The position numbers were made by a program, and so were the translations under genes. This document shows, one piece after another, positions 33,190-45,477 of a DNA stretch of 64,000 nt. This DNA is from Guadua angustifolia (taxonomy: Eukaryota > Streptophyta > Magnoliopsida > Poales > Poaceae): contig CM070515.1 of assembly GCA_036346375.1 (NCBI GenBank), forward strand, positions 3,742,423-3,806,422, written 5' to 3'. The notes beneath the pieces are model-generated. The model was not told where the DNA came from. It ran no database searches and saw only the letters and a program-made list of their open reading frames with translations. Within the stretch, counting starts at the first letter, position 1, and every line of letters begins with the position of its first letter.

Positions 33190-36100
33190 GACTTTCAAAC
33201 TGAACCTGAACTCGGTGAAGACAGATGACGGAAGTCCCTTGGTGAAGATGTCCGCATACTGTGAAGTCGTGGGAACATGAAGAATACGGACAACACCGAC
33301 GGCCACTTATTCCCGGATGAAGTGAAGATCAATCTCAACATTCTTCGTGCGCTGATGTTGCACGGGATTGGTGGACAGATAAACAGCACTCACATTGTCA
33401 CAGTAAACAAGTGTGGCATGATGCAGGGGACAGCGGAGCTCCAAAAGTAGTTGACGCAGCCAACTAGTTTTAGCAACAGCACGGTACTATGCTTTCGCAC
33501 TAGAACGAGAGACAGTGGGCTGGCACTTGGAAGACCTGGAGATCAAATTATCACCAATAAAAACTCCATAGCAGAGGTAGATCGACAAGTGTCCAGACAG
33601 CCAGCCCAGTCGGCATCAAAGTAAGCGACCAAGGAGGAGATGGCTGTACGATGAAGCACCAAGCCATAATCCAAGGTATCCTAAAGATAGCGCAGAATGC
33701 GTTTGACCAAATTGTAATGAGGCTCTCGAAGGTCATGCATATGTAAACACACTTGCTGAACTGCATAAGTGATGTCTGGTCGCGTGAAAGTAAGATACTG
33801 AAGAGCGCCAGCAAAAGCTCTATAGTGAGTAGGATTAGATACAGGAGCACCATCAGAACTAGATACCTTGGAGTTGGTGTCAATAGGTGTAGTACAAGGC
33901 TTGCAAGTTGACATGCCGACGCGCTCAATAACCTCCAAGATGTATTGGCGCTGCGAGAGAAACAAACTAGAGCCCGTAGGAGACACTGAGATACCAAGAA
34001 AATGATGCAAAGAACCCAGGTCTGTCATTGAAAATTCCTGTTGCAGTGCTGATATGACATGGCGAAGTAAACTCACTGAAGAGGCAGTCAGAATAATGTC
34101 ATCAACATAGAGCAACAAATAAGCTGTAGCACCGCCTCGGTGATATATAAACAGGGACGAGTTAGATTTGGCCGCAGTAAAACCAAGAGAGAGAATGTGA
34201 GAGGCAAACCGACCGAACCATGCTTGGGGTGCCTGTTTCAAACCATAAAGAGACTTGTTCAAATGGCAGACATAATCTGGATGAGCAGAATCAACAAACC
34301 CTGATGGCTGAACACAATATACAGTCTCCGTCAAGGTGCCATGTAGAAACTCATTCTTCACATCAAGCTGATGAATGGGCCATCCCTGAGAGTAAGCAAT
34401 GGTGAGCATAGTACGGATATTCGCCGGTTTAACAACTGGACTGAAAGTCTCCCCAAAATCAATGCCAGGACGCTGTGTGAACCCCTGAGAACCCATCATG
34501 CCTTATACCTGGCAAGAGACCCTTCCGAATTAAGCTTGTGATGAAAGACCCATTTGCCAGTGACAAGATGAGCACAAGAGGGACGTGGAACAAGGTCCCA
34601 TGTATTGTTGGCCGTTAAAGCAGAAAATTCCTCTTTCATAGCGGTGTGCCAGTTTGGATCAGCAAGAGCCCCACGATAGCTCTTGGGCAGCGGAGAGACC
34701 GGCGCTGCATGAAGATTGAAACTATTGACTGGGTGCCGATAACTAGCTTTGGCCCGCGTCACCATAGGATGGTCATTGGAGAGTGCAATAGGCACGACAC
34801 CCTTGGGAGGCAACAGCGCCAGAGTCGATTCAACACAGATTCATTGGGCGCGGCGTCAAGAGTACACGCGACCCCGACCGATCCAAAGAGCATAGGCGCA
34901 GAACCACCGATCCAAAGAACACCGCGTCGGTAGCGAGGGCACGGGGACCCAAATGATCTAGCACACATGGAGGCAGCCTGCACTAGGCCAAGAACGGGGG
35001 ACTCACCAGGCGCACCAAGCACGGAGCTAGCATCGAGGGCAGGCACGTCAGGGGTCGGATCAGCTCCGCTGGTAGCGACCCATGGTAAAGGACTGACGGG
35101 GGCAGCAGGGCCAATCCGGGAAGGCGCATGAGGGGTACCTGCAAGACAACGAGTGCCAACAACAAGGGAAGCATGGTGGAACTCCGATAGGAAATCAAAG
35201 TTAGATGAAGGAGGGGTGGGTGCCTTGTTAGCAAAGGGAAAAGATGATTCGTCGAAAACCACATGACGAGAAATAAGGATGCGATTGGTGGACAAATCGA
35301 GGCAGCGATAACCCTTGTGGTCGGAAGAATACCCAAGGAAAACGCAAAGGGTAGACCACGATGCAAGTTTATAGGACGAGGTGGCGGACAGGTTAGGATA
35401 ACAAGTGCACCCAAAAACATAAAGATGGAAATAAGAGGGCTGGACACCGAACAAGGCAAAGTGGGGTGTGGAAAATCCAAGTGTCTTGGTAGGGCGACGA
35501 TTAAGGAGATAAGTGGCGGTGTGTAAAGCCTCAACCCAATAACTAGGGGGTAAGCAGGCTTGGAATAGGAGGGAGCGAATGATGTTGTTAGTGGTGCGAA
35601 TGATGTGTTCAGCGCGGTCATTTTGGGAAGAGGTGTACGGGCAAGACATGCGCAGAGTCACCCCACGAGTAAGAAAAAATAGGCGGGCTGAAGAGTTATC
35701 AAATTCATAACTATTATCACATTGGACGCTCTTTATGGGGTAGGCAAACTGAGTGTGAACATAGGAGAAAAAATTAGCCAACGTGGAAAAAGTATCAGAC
35801 TTGAGATGAAGAGGAAATGTCCAAAGATAATGGGAGCAATCATCAAGAATGACAAGATAATATTTATAGCGAGACACACTAACCACAGGAGATGTCCATA
35901 AATCACAGTGAATTAAATCAAATTTTTGTGAAGCACGAGAACTAGAAGATTCAAAAGAAAGGCGTGTATGACGTCCAAGCTGACATGCATGGCAAAGAGG
36001 GTTAGCTATATGTTTATTATAAGTAATGGCTGAGGAAGCAACTAACTTGGACAAAGCTTCATGACCCAGGTGACCGAGACGCCGATGCCAAAGGGTGGAA

Positions 36101-36648
36101 GATAAGCCACTGGCAAGGAGAGCATGAGGTTGAAGCCGGGACACGTGGAGCGGGTAAAGCTGGCCAGAGCTATTGCACTTGGCGATCACGTTCTTGGTCC
36201 GAAGATCCTTTACAAAGAGGCCATAGGGATCAAATGCAATGGAACAATTATTATCAATAGTGAACTGATGAACAGAAATTAAGTTCTTAATAATGTGAGG
36301 AGCAACCAGAACGTGATTAAGGTGAAGTGATCTGTGAGGAGCAGGACAGGAAACAGATCCAGTGGCAGTAACAGGAAGGGAAGCACCATTACCAACAACA
36401 ATGCTAGATGGACAAGATGACGTGGATGGGTGGGAAACAAGGAGATTACTGAAGTTCGACGTCATGTGAGCTATAGCACCCGTGTCCAGATACCACTCGT
36501 TGTTGGCCGGCGGTGTGAACGTCATTGTACTAAACACGTTACCCAACGCATTTTGATCCCACTGCATGGCAGGTGGTGGCGTGGGCACCCATGGGGCCGG
36601 AGGGTGCAGCGGCGTCCAAGGCTGCATGCCCCCGAGCGTGGGCGGCAT
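33190..36648 (-). pseudogene. copia pol: protease, integrase, RT, RNase H
   Basis: The first frame (34759-36648) opens with an ATG just after an in-frame TAG. It has a DTGA protease motif (residues 55-58), an HHCC pre-integrase finger (LWHRRLGHLGH then CHACQLGRH) and an integrase core with the acidic triad in HCDLW, QCDNSYEF and RAEH. A frameshift precedes the RT. Its N-terminal part is at 34496-34813 and its palm at 33681-34499, with QLDVKNEFLHG and the catalytic YVDD. The palm frame ends at a TAG after RILRYL where family members continue. RNase H (DADWAGC) follows at about 33190-33680 with a further shift. At least three breaks make it non-functional. Confidence 0.9.
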
Positions 36649-36884
36649 CTAGGGCTGAGCATGCATGCCTCCGGGGCGTAGGCGAAAACCCGGCTCGCCA
36701 GGCGCAGCAAGAAACATATGAGGAGGTTGCTGATGATGTTGTTGCTGTTGCTAACCTGGCCGTGGCTGCTACTGTCCTGGCGGCCACTGATGAGGTGGCG
36801 CAGCACCAGGCCATACCTGGAAGGTCCCCGTCCAGGGATTGTACATCGCCGGCCAGTAGTTGTTGGCGTCGTCCACGGCGCCGA

Positions 36885-37790
36885 TTACGGCCATGAGGAG
36901 TCTGGATGCTCGGAGCGAGCCATTGAGATGCCGTGGTCGCCGAGCAGATGGCCATTACCGATCAAGCTTGGGTTGGCCGCTGGCCGAAGGAGCGGGGGCT
37001 CGTGAGGCTGACGACGACGTGATGGCAGCGAGAGCAGTTGACGGGACTCCGGCTGGGAAGCCATAGTGAGCTCCTTGAGCATGAGGTAGGAGCGGACGTC
37101 GACGAATGACGAGAACAGTTTCTGTCGACGGAGGAGGGCATACATGTGGGAGAACTTGTTGTTGAGGCCGCGAAGGACGGAGAGGACGAGCGTGCGATCC
37201 ACCACTAGCTCACCAAGATCTCCAAGGGCATCTGCCATCGCCTTGAGTATACGACAATAATCTGAAATTGAAAGATCACCTTGCACAAAATTACGGAATT
37301 GGGCGTCGAGGTAGAGCGCGCGCATCTCCTTGTTGTCGTGGAATTGTTGCTCGAGGCCCATCCAGATGGTGTGAGCGGTGTAGACGGGCGTCATGACCAT
37401 TTCGAGAAGGTCAGAGGATATGGTGCCGTAGAGCCACGACCACACCGTGCAATCCATCCACATCCAGTCAGCATCGTTGGGACCGAGGTCATCTTCAAAC
37501 AGAACATGATCATCCAACTTGTACTTACCGAGTGTATTGAGGATGAGACCACACCACATACTGTATTGGGTAGAAGCTTGATCGAGAATAATCGAGACAA
37601 ACGCCTTGATGGTGGGGATGGCGATCGCCTGCGCATGAAGAGCGGCGCGAGCCTGAGCAACATAGGCCTGGCGCAGGTCCTCGTCCTAGAGCATGAGGTT
37701 TATGGCGCGACGAAGACGTGCGGCCTCTTCAGCATGCAGACGAGAAGCATCCTCCTCGGCAACATGCTTGGAAGTGTCGTCGGCAGGCAT
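36885..37790 (-). pseudogene. copia gag
   Basis: The likely start is the ATG at 37788-37790. The frame runs to 36885 (302 codons) with one internal TAG at codon 35 (37686-37688). It carries the copia gag signature: IWMGLEQQFHDNKEMRAL, an LDAQFRNF block, ISDYCRILKAMADALGDLG and VLRGLNNKFSHM (UBN2 / Retrotran_gag type). No CCHC zinc knuckle is readable in any frame between gag and the protease (36650-36885), where the sequence is Pro/Gln/His-rich. Many grass copia families also lack a clear knuckle. Gag forms the virus-like particle in the cytoplasm (family knowledge). Confidence 0.85.
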
Positions 37791-37840
37791 GGTGAGCGGC
37801 GATTAGGGTAGGTGGGCGGAAGGTCATAGGAGCGGAACAA

Positions 37841-37852
37841 TATCTGATACCA
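37841..37852 (-). other. copia primer-binding site
   Basis: On the minus strand TGGTATCAGATA follows the 5' LTR end directly. TGGTATCAGA is complementary to the 3' end of initiator methionine tRNA, the usual primer of plant copia elements. Confidence 0.9.
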
Positions 37853-38052
37853 TGATAGCGCAAATAATCACGATGATTAATGTGGTGGTGCAAACATTAC
37901 ATATATAGCCGGATGTATACCTAATCAACCAACCCGATTTATGGAACAATTCCGGTGGGATGGAAGCAAATCACGACCAGCAATAGCGCTTAAGAAATAG
38001 GAAACAATCTCAACCAATCGGGAGATAATAACTAACTAAATATAGTCTAACA
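37853..38052 (-). repeat. copia 5' LTR
   Basis: 200 bp, about 95 percent identical to 32963-33161. Differences are mostly A/G and C/T transitions plus a single-base insertion near 37991. It is followed by the TGATC target duplication. Confidence 0.95.
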
Positions 38053-38057
38053 TGATC

Positions 38058-38230
38058 GACACTATTGTTTGTGGAAGCCCAAATTGGTATGTGTATTTTC
38101 CTCAATAAACTTGATCACCTCTATGTGCGTCACATTTTTTTAAAGAAATAACTATTTCCCATTAGTAAGACTGCTGTATACACGAGGAACGGTAAGTTTC
38201 TGTTTGCACTAAAATTTGATAGGTGTAGTT
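38058..38230 (-). pseudogene. old gypsy integrase core, 5' part
   Basis: The minus strand translates as EVIKFIEENTHTNLGFHK-like sequence, the gypsy integrase core segment just before the second catalytic aspartate. Joining positions show that the copia element inserted within this integrase at TGATC. This part and 31713-32957 were once continuous. Confidence 0.6.
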
Positions 38231-38790
38231 AAAATTGGTGGTTCGGGATCAACGAAATATGAATAGGACACGGCTTGAAGATATTTGGAAACAGAGGAGA
38301 TTATTAAGGGAATAGAGACCGATACGGATTCTACTTTTGAGATGTGTTATAATAGGATTCGATCAGCCAATGAGTATAAAAGATGGACCAGGGCCGGTGA
38401 AAGAAGAATACATACACACAAATCAATCAAGCATGCGTTTATTTTCTATCGACTAGGAGTAACTTTGTAATTTAGTCTGCTTGTAATTTGATCTCGATCA
38501 ATAAAGTTACGCATCGTCGATTATTGATCTTCGTCGATTACGTCCCAGGTCTGATTCTCTGATCTTGTTGCACATCGCTTTTTTCAGAGTATCTACCTTT
38601 ACGCTTTATCCTCGATTTGATTGGCTTTTAGCTGATTAGATTTAAGCCGATTACCTCACAAAATCGGCTTTGAGCGAATTTCATACCTTCTCCTTACCGA
38701 TTGTAGGGTCAAATCTGTTGGCACGCTCTAAACCAGATGTTCGTCTGGTGTACAGTAACAAAAAGCCCTACTTTAAATTTTTGGCACCAA
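38231..38790 (+). mobile_element. LTR-like fragment, plus orientation
   Basis: A TATAAAAG box at 38375-38382 is followed by a leader-like stretch, an AATAAA near 38500, and a terminal TTTGGCACCAACAG near 38772-38785 that resembles the primer-binding region after grass gypsy LTRs. This is the layout of a U3-R-U5-PBS segment. The two ends and a target duplication could not be set, so it may be a truncated LTR. It interrupts the minus-strand old gypsy remnants. Confidence 0.4.
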
Positions 38791-39011
38791 CAGTTTCCTA
38801 ATGCAAAAGTCTAGTCTTACTAATAAATAGACAAAAGTTAAATGGCTAATAATAATAAATTGCAGAAATATAAATAACTCCTTGCCTTTTGATGTTGCCA
38901 ATTAACACTAGTGCTAGCTACTGGCTAGCAACATGAGATGACATGTCTGCCGTCACAATTATATCTCAGCCTCATGTTAATTCCACTTAATTAGCATCTA
39001 ATGAAACATTA

Positions 39012-39304
39012 GGGTAAGTATAATAACAAAGTCAGCTGCTTACTCTATCTCCTATCCATGTCATCGAGAGTAAACACTAAAGTTAGCTTGTATAATAATT
39101 ATCTTTAAAAGTTAGCTTTAGATACTGTGCATTAACTATCTCTTCTCTCTTGTACATAACTAATCTACCTATACTCCCATGCAATGCTTACTACTAAATA
39201 AGAGCCAGCTCTCTTCTATTTCCTCTTTTCTCATTCTTTCACATAGGACAAAACTGATGTGGATATGCTAAAAGTAAGCTAAGGTGGCCTTATTGTACAT
39301 GCCC
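39012..39304. mobile_element. Tourist-like MITE, 293 bp
   Basis: Left end GGGTAAGTATAATAACAA and right end, reverse-complemented, GGGCATGTACAATAAGG form an imperfect terminal inverted repeat. TTA at 39009-39011 and 39305-39307 is the 3-bp target duplication of PIF/Harbinger elements. The GGGCATGTACAATAAG-type terminus is familiar from grass Tourist MITEs. Non-coding. Confidence 0.8.
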
Positions 39305-39321
39305 TTAAGGGTATGCAACAA

Positions 39322-41300
39322 TTAGCATGAATTCATTCCCTTCGCAGGAAAATGTTGTAATCCTCTTGAATTTCCACCACAAAGAAAGCTGTAAGCAAAA
39401 TTAGAATCTCCTGTGAAAGCATTCAACATCATGTTTGTCTTGGCCAACACAACATCAACGTATTTTGAAGCTTTTCTTGTAAATAGTGCAAGGCATAAGA
39501 TTGACCGTAGGTCCTCCATCGACTAATATTCTTGACATTAGCTTGCCACTAATCAAATCCCAGTAGATACAAAGGTCTGAGATATTGGCAATCTTCTTTT
39601 GCATCTAAAATACTGCTTCCTTAGGCCCGAGATAAATTTTTTCCATGGCATGTTCAAAGAACTCGCTGGCATGAATTTAATTAGCTATGGTTTGCCCATT
39701 ATGGAATTGTAAGCTGACTCAAAATCTATAATTTCAAAATTAATTAACACTATTTAAAATTGCAAGAATCTCCAAAATTTGGTAACACTATCTGATTGAT
39801 AGGTGTTATCGAGGGATCAGTACTATGCCAAAGAAAGGGTTTGTAACTAGTTGTATTTTAGAACAAGGATTTGTATTTCATCTAAGGTATGAATAAAAAA
39901 CAAATCCAAAGTATTGCCACTATCAACCTATATTTTTCCTACTTTATAATTACTTATTGTTGGAGAAGTGACCATCGGAAGCTTTCGAGAGGTGGACCTA
40001 CCTTTTAGACAGTTGTTCTTGTTGAAAGTCATGAGGACAATTGTTCTTGTTGAAAGTCAAGATCACATCTGACACTTTGGGTAGCTTGGCTTCCCTGATT
40101 GGGTGTCGATGTTGTTGACCTCCCTCCATACCAATCTAAACTGCCTTTTTGAGGAGTAGGTAGCCCAACCCCCGAAGATGATGTTGATATGGTTGTCAAG
40201 TTTCTGATACACCATCTCTTCATCTTCATTAGTGTCTTTTTTGTTGATGGGACCACTACTTTCGATTAGTGTATGCATTGGGCCCCCATCCAAGTAGAAG
40301 GCATATATGCATTTCTACTAGGTATGATAGTTATGCAAATCGTGCCCAGGTGCATTATGTAGTGGGCACCAATGGCCATTTCCATTGGTCATGCTAGAGC
40401 CCAAGGATCTAGATTGGTCGCTAGATTGACCAACTTGTTTCCTTCATAGGCCATTGTCCTTGTTACAGGTTAGACACCGCTCTACGGTAATAACCTTGTT
40501 GATGAAGGCCTCATCTTATTATTCTTCTTAGCTTTTCCTTCATGATCTTTAGACCTGGTCGGCATCTTCGACTCCTTGTCAAAGCATTCTAAACCTAGTT
40601 GTGGTAGTGTATGGCCTTTGTCAAGCATACGGTTCTATTACACTGCCTTGTGAGCATCGAAGTAGCGATGAACTATGTCGAATAACTATGACATGGTTCT
40701 TGGTGCATGGATGTTTAGGTCTTTTGTGAACCTATTATAGTGCACCACCTGCTTAAATGCTCGAATAATATAATCGTCAATAATGTAGGGCATTGTATTG
40801 TGCATTTCTACAAACCTCTTAACAAATTAAAGTAAATTGTCCTCGTCGAAGGAGGGCTAGTAGTTGATATAGCGGAGTAGATGTTCCAGAGATGATTCTA
40901 CTAGAACCTTAGTATTGACATTGTTAATGAGATCATCATCGGGCGCCACGACATCATCATCACTGTTACCTATCTCTCTAGTTGAGACGGAAGTGGAAAA
41001 GTACTCACACTCATAGTCGTTGGGGGCAGTTGCATGGTCTCCGTCGTATTGGTCTGAATGCGTTAGGTTGCAGACGATGTGGTTTCTCCCTCAGAAATGT
41101 ACTCAAGGAAGAAGTTGCATTTGCACGCCTTCTCTGGGACGTACGTAGCCCCCACCCATCAAGTTGGCATAGTTGGCAAGATAGAAGATGTTCTCCTCAC
41201 CTATCAGCAAGGACACGCAAACATCACAACGATGAACTTCAACTTGGTGTTGCCCTCCTTCTAGTGCCAACTATTGATGATAGGGACTTAGGGTCCTATG
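39322..41300 (-). pseudogene. old gypsy gag-protease remnant
   Basis: In coding order from the right: about 40700-40820 gives LNKF-like and AFKQVVHYNRFTKDLN-like gag sequence. 40063-40293 gives INIIFGGWATYSSKRQFRL, a conserved linker in Tat-type gypsy gag-pol. 39322-39560 gives VDGGPTVNLMP-like and VLAKTNMMLN, the protease region. Stops and shifts are numerous. The RT-RNase H region expected between this and the integrase is missing, its place taken by an LTR-like piece and a MITE. Clearly older than the copia element it hosts. Confidence 0.55.
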
Positions 41301-41977
41301 TCAAACTTAAGGGAAAATAAAAATACAAGAACACGATCAACTAGTGATTTTATTGTCGTGAAAAGAGCGTTACAATATTGAGATTGTAGTTGGATGTCCC
41401 TTCTATTATGGTAAGCATGCCACCCTATTTATAACCACCTAAGGATGGCAGTTAATTCTACCACTAGTGTCGCTTGTCTTCATGCATGAGTCTTCATCAA
41501 GTCTTGAATTGTCTTGCTCTTTAGTCAACCATTATAAGTTATCAGATGCGCTAACATCCGCTGTCACATTAATCACGTGGATAACTGTTATGTCTTACGA
41601 AAAGTTACATTACTCATCGTTATTGCCCAAGACTTGTCGTCCTTTAGCCCTAACTGGTCATCATTAGCTTCTAATTAGTTTACCACTAAAGATGATAAGG
41701 TTTCCTTTTAATTGTGACTAGCCATGTGCCCATGCATTACAATGGAAACTCAATTTGCGATAAAAAGTTTATTTGCAAAGAGCACTAACAGTGGCAAAGG
41801 TGGGTAATTAAAGAGCAGTGGAAAAGGTGGGTAATTTTGATGAAGTGATGCGGGAAGAAACACTTGCTTTATATAGTAGAGATTGTAGATATAACCATTA
41901 TGTTAAGTAGGTCCCCAAATTAGGACCTACTTTGTAGAGATACTTTGACGTGATATATTGAGCTGGTCAATAATCCT
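41301..41977. other. intergenic DNA, nothing recognised
   Basis: No supported ORF. Near 41720-41785 an ACTAGCCATGTGCCCATGC...TTTATTTGCAAAGAGC block is a diverged match to 8680-8740, suggesting a dispersed transposon end. An 11-bp word, CAGTGGNAAAGGTGGGTAATT-like, is repeated at about 41790 and 41817. Confidence 0.35.
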
Positions 41978-42520
41978 TGTAAGTCCCAAATACACAACTA
42001 TGTTGATTAATTCCTATTGTAATATATTTATAAAACTCAATAAAATTATAATGAAATAACCCTAAAATTTCAAAAATATTTTGTTCAAATTTTATTTGAG
42101 TTTTCTGGATTTATTTGATTTTATTTGACATTTATCTGAAAATTTTCCCTTTCAGGAAAGTCCTCTGTTTTCCCGCTTTCCTCTTTCAAAAATCCGTTTT
42201 CACCCCATATTGGGCCCCTTCCCCCTCCCGACCCATTTCTCTCCTTGGCCCACCCCCCCTCCTCCTCTTCTCTCCCCATTGGTTGCGCACGCCTCAACCT
42301 AGCCTCCCTTGTCCCTTGGTTTGTTCATGCCCGCCGACCTCCCCTCCGCTTCCTCCGCCTCCGGCGAGCTCACCCTGCCAGCCTCCCTCACACAGACGTC
42401 AGCCCCTCTATGTCTCCTCTTTTCTTCCTCGTCAGCTGATCACAAGGCTCCGCGCCATCCTGTCTCATCACATCGCCTCATGACCTCATCGCCGCCTTCT
42501 TCTCTCCCATGCCAGACGCT

Positions 42521-42527
42521 TATAAAA
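42521..42527 (+). promoter_or_regulatory. LTR TATA box
   Basis: TATAAAA follows a C-rich, Pro/Ser-coding-like U3 stretch and precedes a pyrimidine-rich leader, as in long gypsy LTRs. ORFs of 122-167 codons around it (42115-42812) are overlapping readings of this C-rich LTR sequence, not genes. Confidence 0.5.
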
Positions 42528-43787
42528 CCTCCCCTCCTCGACCATTTTTCCCACCCCGAACGCAGTGGTGAGTCTCCCTTTCTTCTCCCCCTCTCCTCTG
42601 GTCTCCCCCTTGCGTTGTGCCGGTCTTCTTCTCCCCCTCCGGCTTGCGCCCGCCACCACCTTCGCCGATTCTTCCGGCTGCCACCGAGCCCGCCTCTGTC
42701 TCCTCCTCTCAAGACTGCCTGCCCACTGTTAGTTTCCCATCACGAGTGCTCGTATGGCTCGTCCTGTAGTTCTTGTTGTTTTGAAATTCCAATTTTATTT
42801 TTTGGATTTTAATTTATTTAAAATCTTAAAAAATCATTTTAAAATCTAGAAAATTTTCAAAAATACCCAAAAATACATATTCTTGACCAGTTCGAGCTGG
42901 TGAGTCCAAAAATGATCTCTATTCTATCGAGTCCAGTCTCTAAAATTTTCAAAATCCCCTGAATGCCCCTTCAACCCATTGCCAGCCATTCTCTCTCTGA
43001 TTCAAATTTCCGTTTTCTTTTCTTGGTTGTTTTTATTTGTTTTTGCTGGTTACATTTTCTCGCGTTAGATCCGACGTTGGAGCAGTTCTCAGACCAGGAG
43101 CCATACCCAAGTCAGACTCCAGAGCAGAGCCGTCAGAGCCGATCACGACTACAGCTACTTTCCTCTAGGAAAACCCTCGACCCAAGAAGGCAAGCCATAC
43201 CCTTGAACATGTTGAACCCAATTCCATTACATTAATATATATTTTCCATATCGCATTATTTCGGTAATTTAAAAACCTAAAATGAGATAGTTTAGAATGA
43301 CATGATTAGTTATAACCCAATGTTAAACCCGTTGTTACGCTTTTAATCCCGCTTTTAACCTTAGGCTATAAAATATTGAACTATCATAGATTAGTAGTTA
43401 TTATAATTTCACCTTTAGATCAATTACTTAAAATATCCGAGAGGTGGCTCAGTGATTTTCAAAAATCGCTACTTGCTAGGGGGGACAAGTTAAGTGACCT
43501 CAGAGGTGGATACCGCCCAACCTCAACCGATGACAAAGTTAGATGTAGTGTGGTGGTTGGTACAAGGGGTACCATGGCTTGTGGTATGTAATTGGTCAAT
43601 CTCGTGCACTTAAGAACCAATATCTTGGGCAAATTAAATAACTTGAGTTCCCGCTTAACCACAAGTTGGGCCGATCGGTCTTGTTGACATGTTCCATCAT
43701 AACTCAAGACATTGTACTCTCCTTGGGAATACCTATAGGAGGCGCTACTATTTTGGTAAGAAAATAGATCATGAGCGATCGGGTGAA

Positions 43788-45477
43788 CAGGCCGCCTGTA
43801 TTTTGGGGCCCCGGCAAAATTTATATGGAGACCCTTCCACCTCTCATATATATATATACTAGCAATAATAGCGCTACCATACCGCCGCTCTATAGAGTCG
43901 ATAGGACCTGCTTAAGAAATCTATACGGACGATTTTTGATTTTCATATCTGCTTAAAAAATAGGTCGCCAACTATAAACATTCAAAGAATCTACGCTTTT
44001 TAGAAAACCGCTACATAACCGCTGTTTCGATAAAATTTGTCGAATTTTCGATTTTCACATTTGTTAAATAAAATGGGCCTGTAGGAACTGTTTTTTTTAT
44101 TTTTGTGTTTGTAAAAAATGGGTCATCGTGATCACCATAATCTACTTGTCGCTATAAATCTTGGATCTAATCAATTTTTTAAAAAGTTATAAACTTTCGA
44201 TTTAATCTATTTTTTCCGCTTTTTTGTTTTTGTGTTTGCTAAAAAATAGGTCGTTAGCACCGCGCTAATTTATGGGTCGCTATAAATCTTCTGACTAATC
44301 TATATTTTTTAAAAACCCACTATATGACCCGCTGGCAAATCCATAAGTTGCTATAAATCTTCGATGAACCTGTTTTTTTGGTATGCGAAAACATTTTTCC
44401 GAGTTAAACCTTCATTTAATTTGTTTTTTCGCTTTTTGGTTTTTGTGTTTGTCTAAAAAATGGGTCGTTAGGACCCACGACGAATTTATGGGTCGCTATA
44501 AATCTTCGATTAATCTATTTTTTAAAAAATCCGCTATGACTGCTGGCAAACCCACAAGCTGCTATAAATCTTCGACGAATCTGTGTTTTTTTTGTGACGA
44601 AAATATTTTTTCTGGGTTTTTACGAATTTGTTTTTTTTTTCGTTTTTTGGTTTTTTTTGTTTGCTAAAAAAATGGGTCGTTAGGACCCGACGGCGAATTT
44701 ATGGGTCGCTATAAATCTTTGGACCAATCTATATTTTTTTAAAAGAAACCCGCGGTTATGACCCGTTGGCAAATCCATAAGTTGCTATAAACCTTCGACG
44801 AATCTGTGTTTTTTTAGTGATGAAAATATTTTTTTTCGAGTTTTTTGGTCTGTGTTTTTTTTGTGACAAAAATATTTTTTCCGGGTTTTTACGAATTTGT
44901 TTTTTTCGTTTTTGGTTTTTTTTTGCTAAAAAAATGGGTCGTTAGGACCCGACGGCGAATTTATGGGTCGCTATAAATCTTCGGACTAATCTATATATTT
45001 TTAAAAGAAACTGCAGAGCTATGACCCGCTGGCAAATCCATAAGTTGCTATAAACCTTCGATTTAATCAGGTTTTTTTGGTGATGAAAATATTTTTTCGG
45101 GTTTTTGGGTGGCGAAAACATTTTTCCGGTTTTTTCGGTGATTTAAAACATTTTTTCCGAAAAACGGAAAAGGACTCAACGTAAGAACCAGGATCTATTT
45201 GTTATTTTTTGGACCTCGCTCGCTATCCCAAAAATTAGAAAAGGGCTTGTTCGCGATTCAAATTAACGTGAGGCTTTTTCCAGTGAAATACCGCGCCAGG
45301 ACCCAAACGCGAAAGGAAAAAAATTCGCCTCACGTAAAATTACACAGGACCTATCTCGTAATTTCAAGAAACGGAGAGGTTTTTCGCAAATGTCGCCATG
45401 ACAGTGGCTTGGCCGAGGCCAGATTCCTTAGCGCTTTAAAGGGTGGAACCATGTGTGTGTGTATGTATGTGTGTAGT
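43788..45477 (+). mobile_element. 5' part of the hAT element, duplicated copy
   Basis: Starts CAGGCCGCCTGTATTTTGGGGCCCC after TCGGGTGAA, the counterpart of the hAT start at 46304. It has no hAT right end because the duplication cut it at the TG-repeat. It shares the internal minisatellite. Confidence 0.75.
44148..45060 (+). repeat. minisatellite inside the hAT element, copy 1
   Basis: A unit of about 210-260 bp recurs five times. It is marked by GGGTCGCTATAAATCTT near 44148, 44274, 44489, 44703 and 44964 (the first spacing is shorter), together with GGTCGTTAGGACCC and GGCAAATCCATAAGTTGCTA. Unit length varies through runs of T and small indels. Non-coding. Confidence 0.75.

Larger units (their letters stand above)
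32963..38052 (-). mobile_element. 5.1-kb Ty1/copia LTR retrotransposon
   Basis: A complete structure: 199/200-bp LTRs beginning TG and ending CA, target duplication TGATC at 32958-32962 and 38053-38057, an initiator-Met tRNA primer-binding site, a polypurine tract, and gag then protease-integrase-RT-RNase H on the minus strand (integrase before RT, the copia order). The LTRs differ at about 10 positions plus one indel (roughly 5 percent). With a commonly used grass rate of 1.3e-8 per site per year, this implies insertion about 2 million years ago. Reading frames are broken. It lies inside the integrase of an older gypsy element. Confidence 0.95.
42973..45477 (+). repeat. 2.5-kb tandem duplication, copy 1
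   Basis: Begins AACCCATTGCCAGCCATTCTC and ends in ATGTGTGTGTGTATGTATGTGTGTAGT. It contains part of the LTR (to 43787) and then the 5' part of the hAT element. It includes about 400 bp near its end (45060-45447) that copy 2 lacks. Many small differences separate it from copy 2. Confidence 0.85.

Noticed and set aside
33551..35621. 148-codon (33551-33997) and 212-codon (34983-35621) minus-strand ORFs in the copia element
   Set aside because: They are alternative frames of the RT and integrase region; the motif-bearing frames are the ones annotated.
42115..42812. 122- and 167-codon ORFs rich in Pro and Ser
   Set aside because: They lie across the U3/TATA region of a gypsy-type LTR and reflect its C-rich sequence; two frames are open together.
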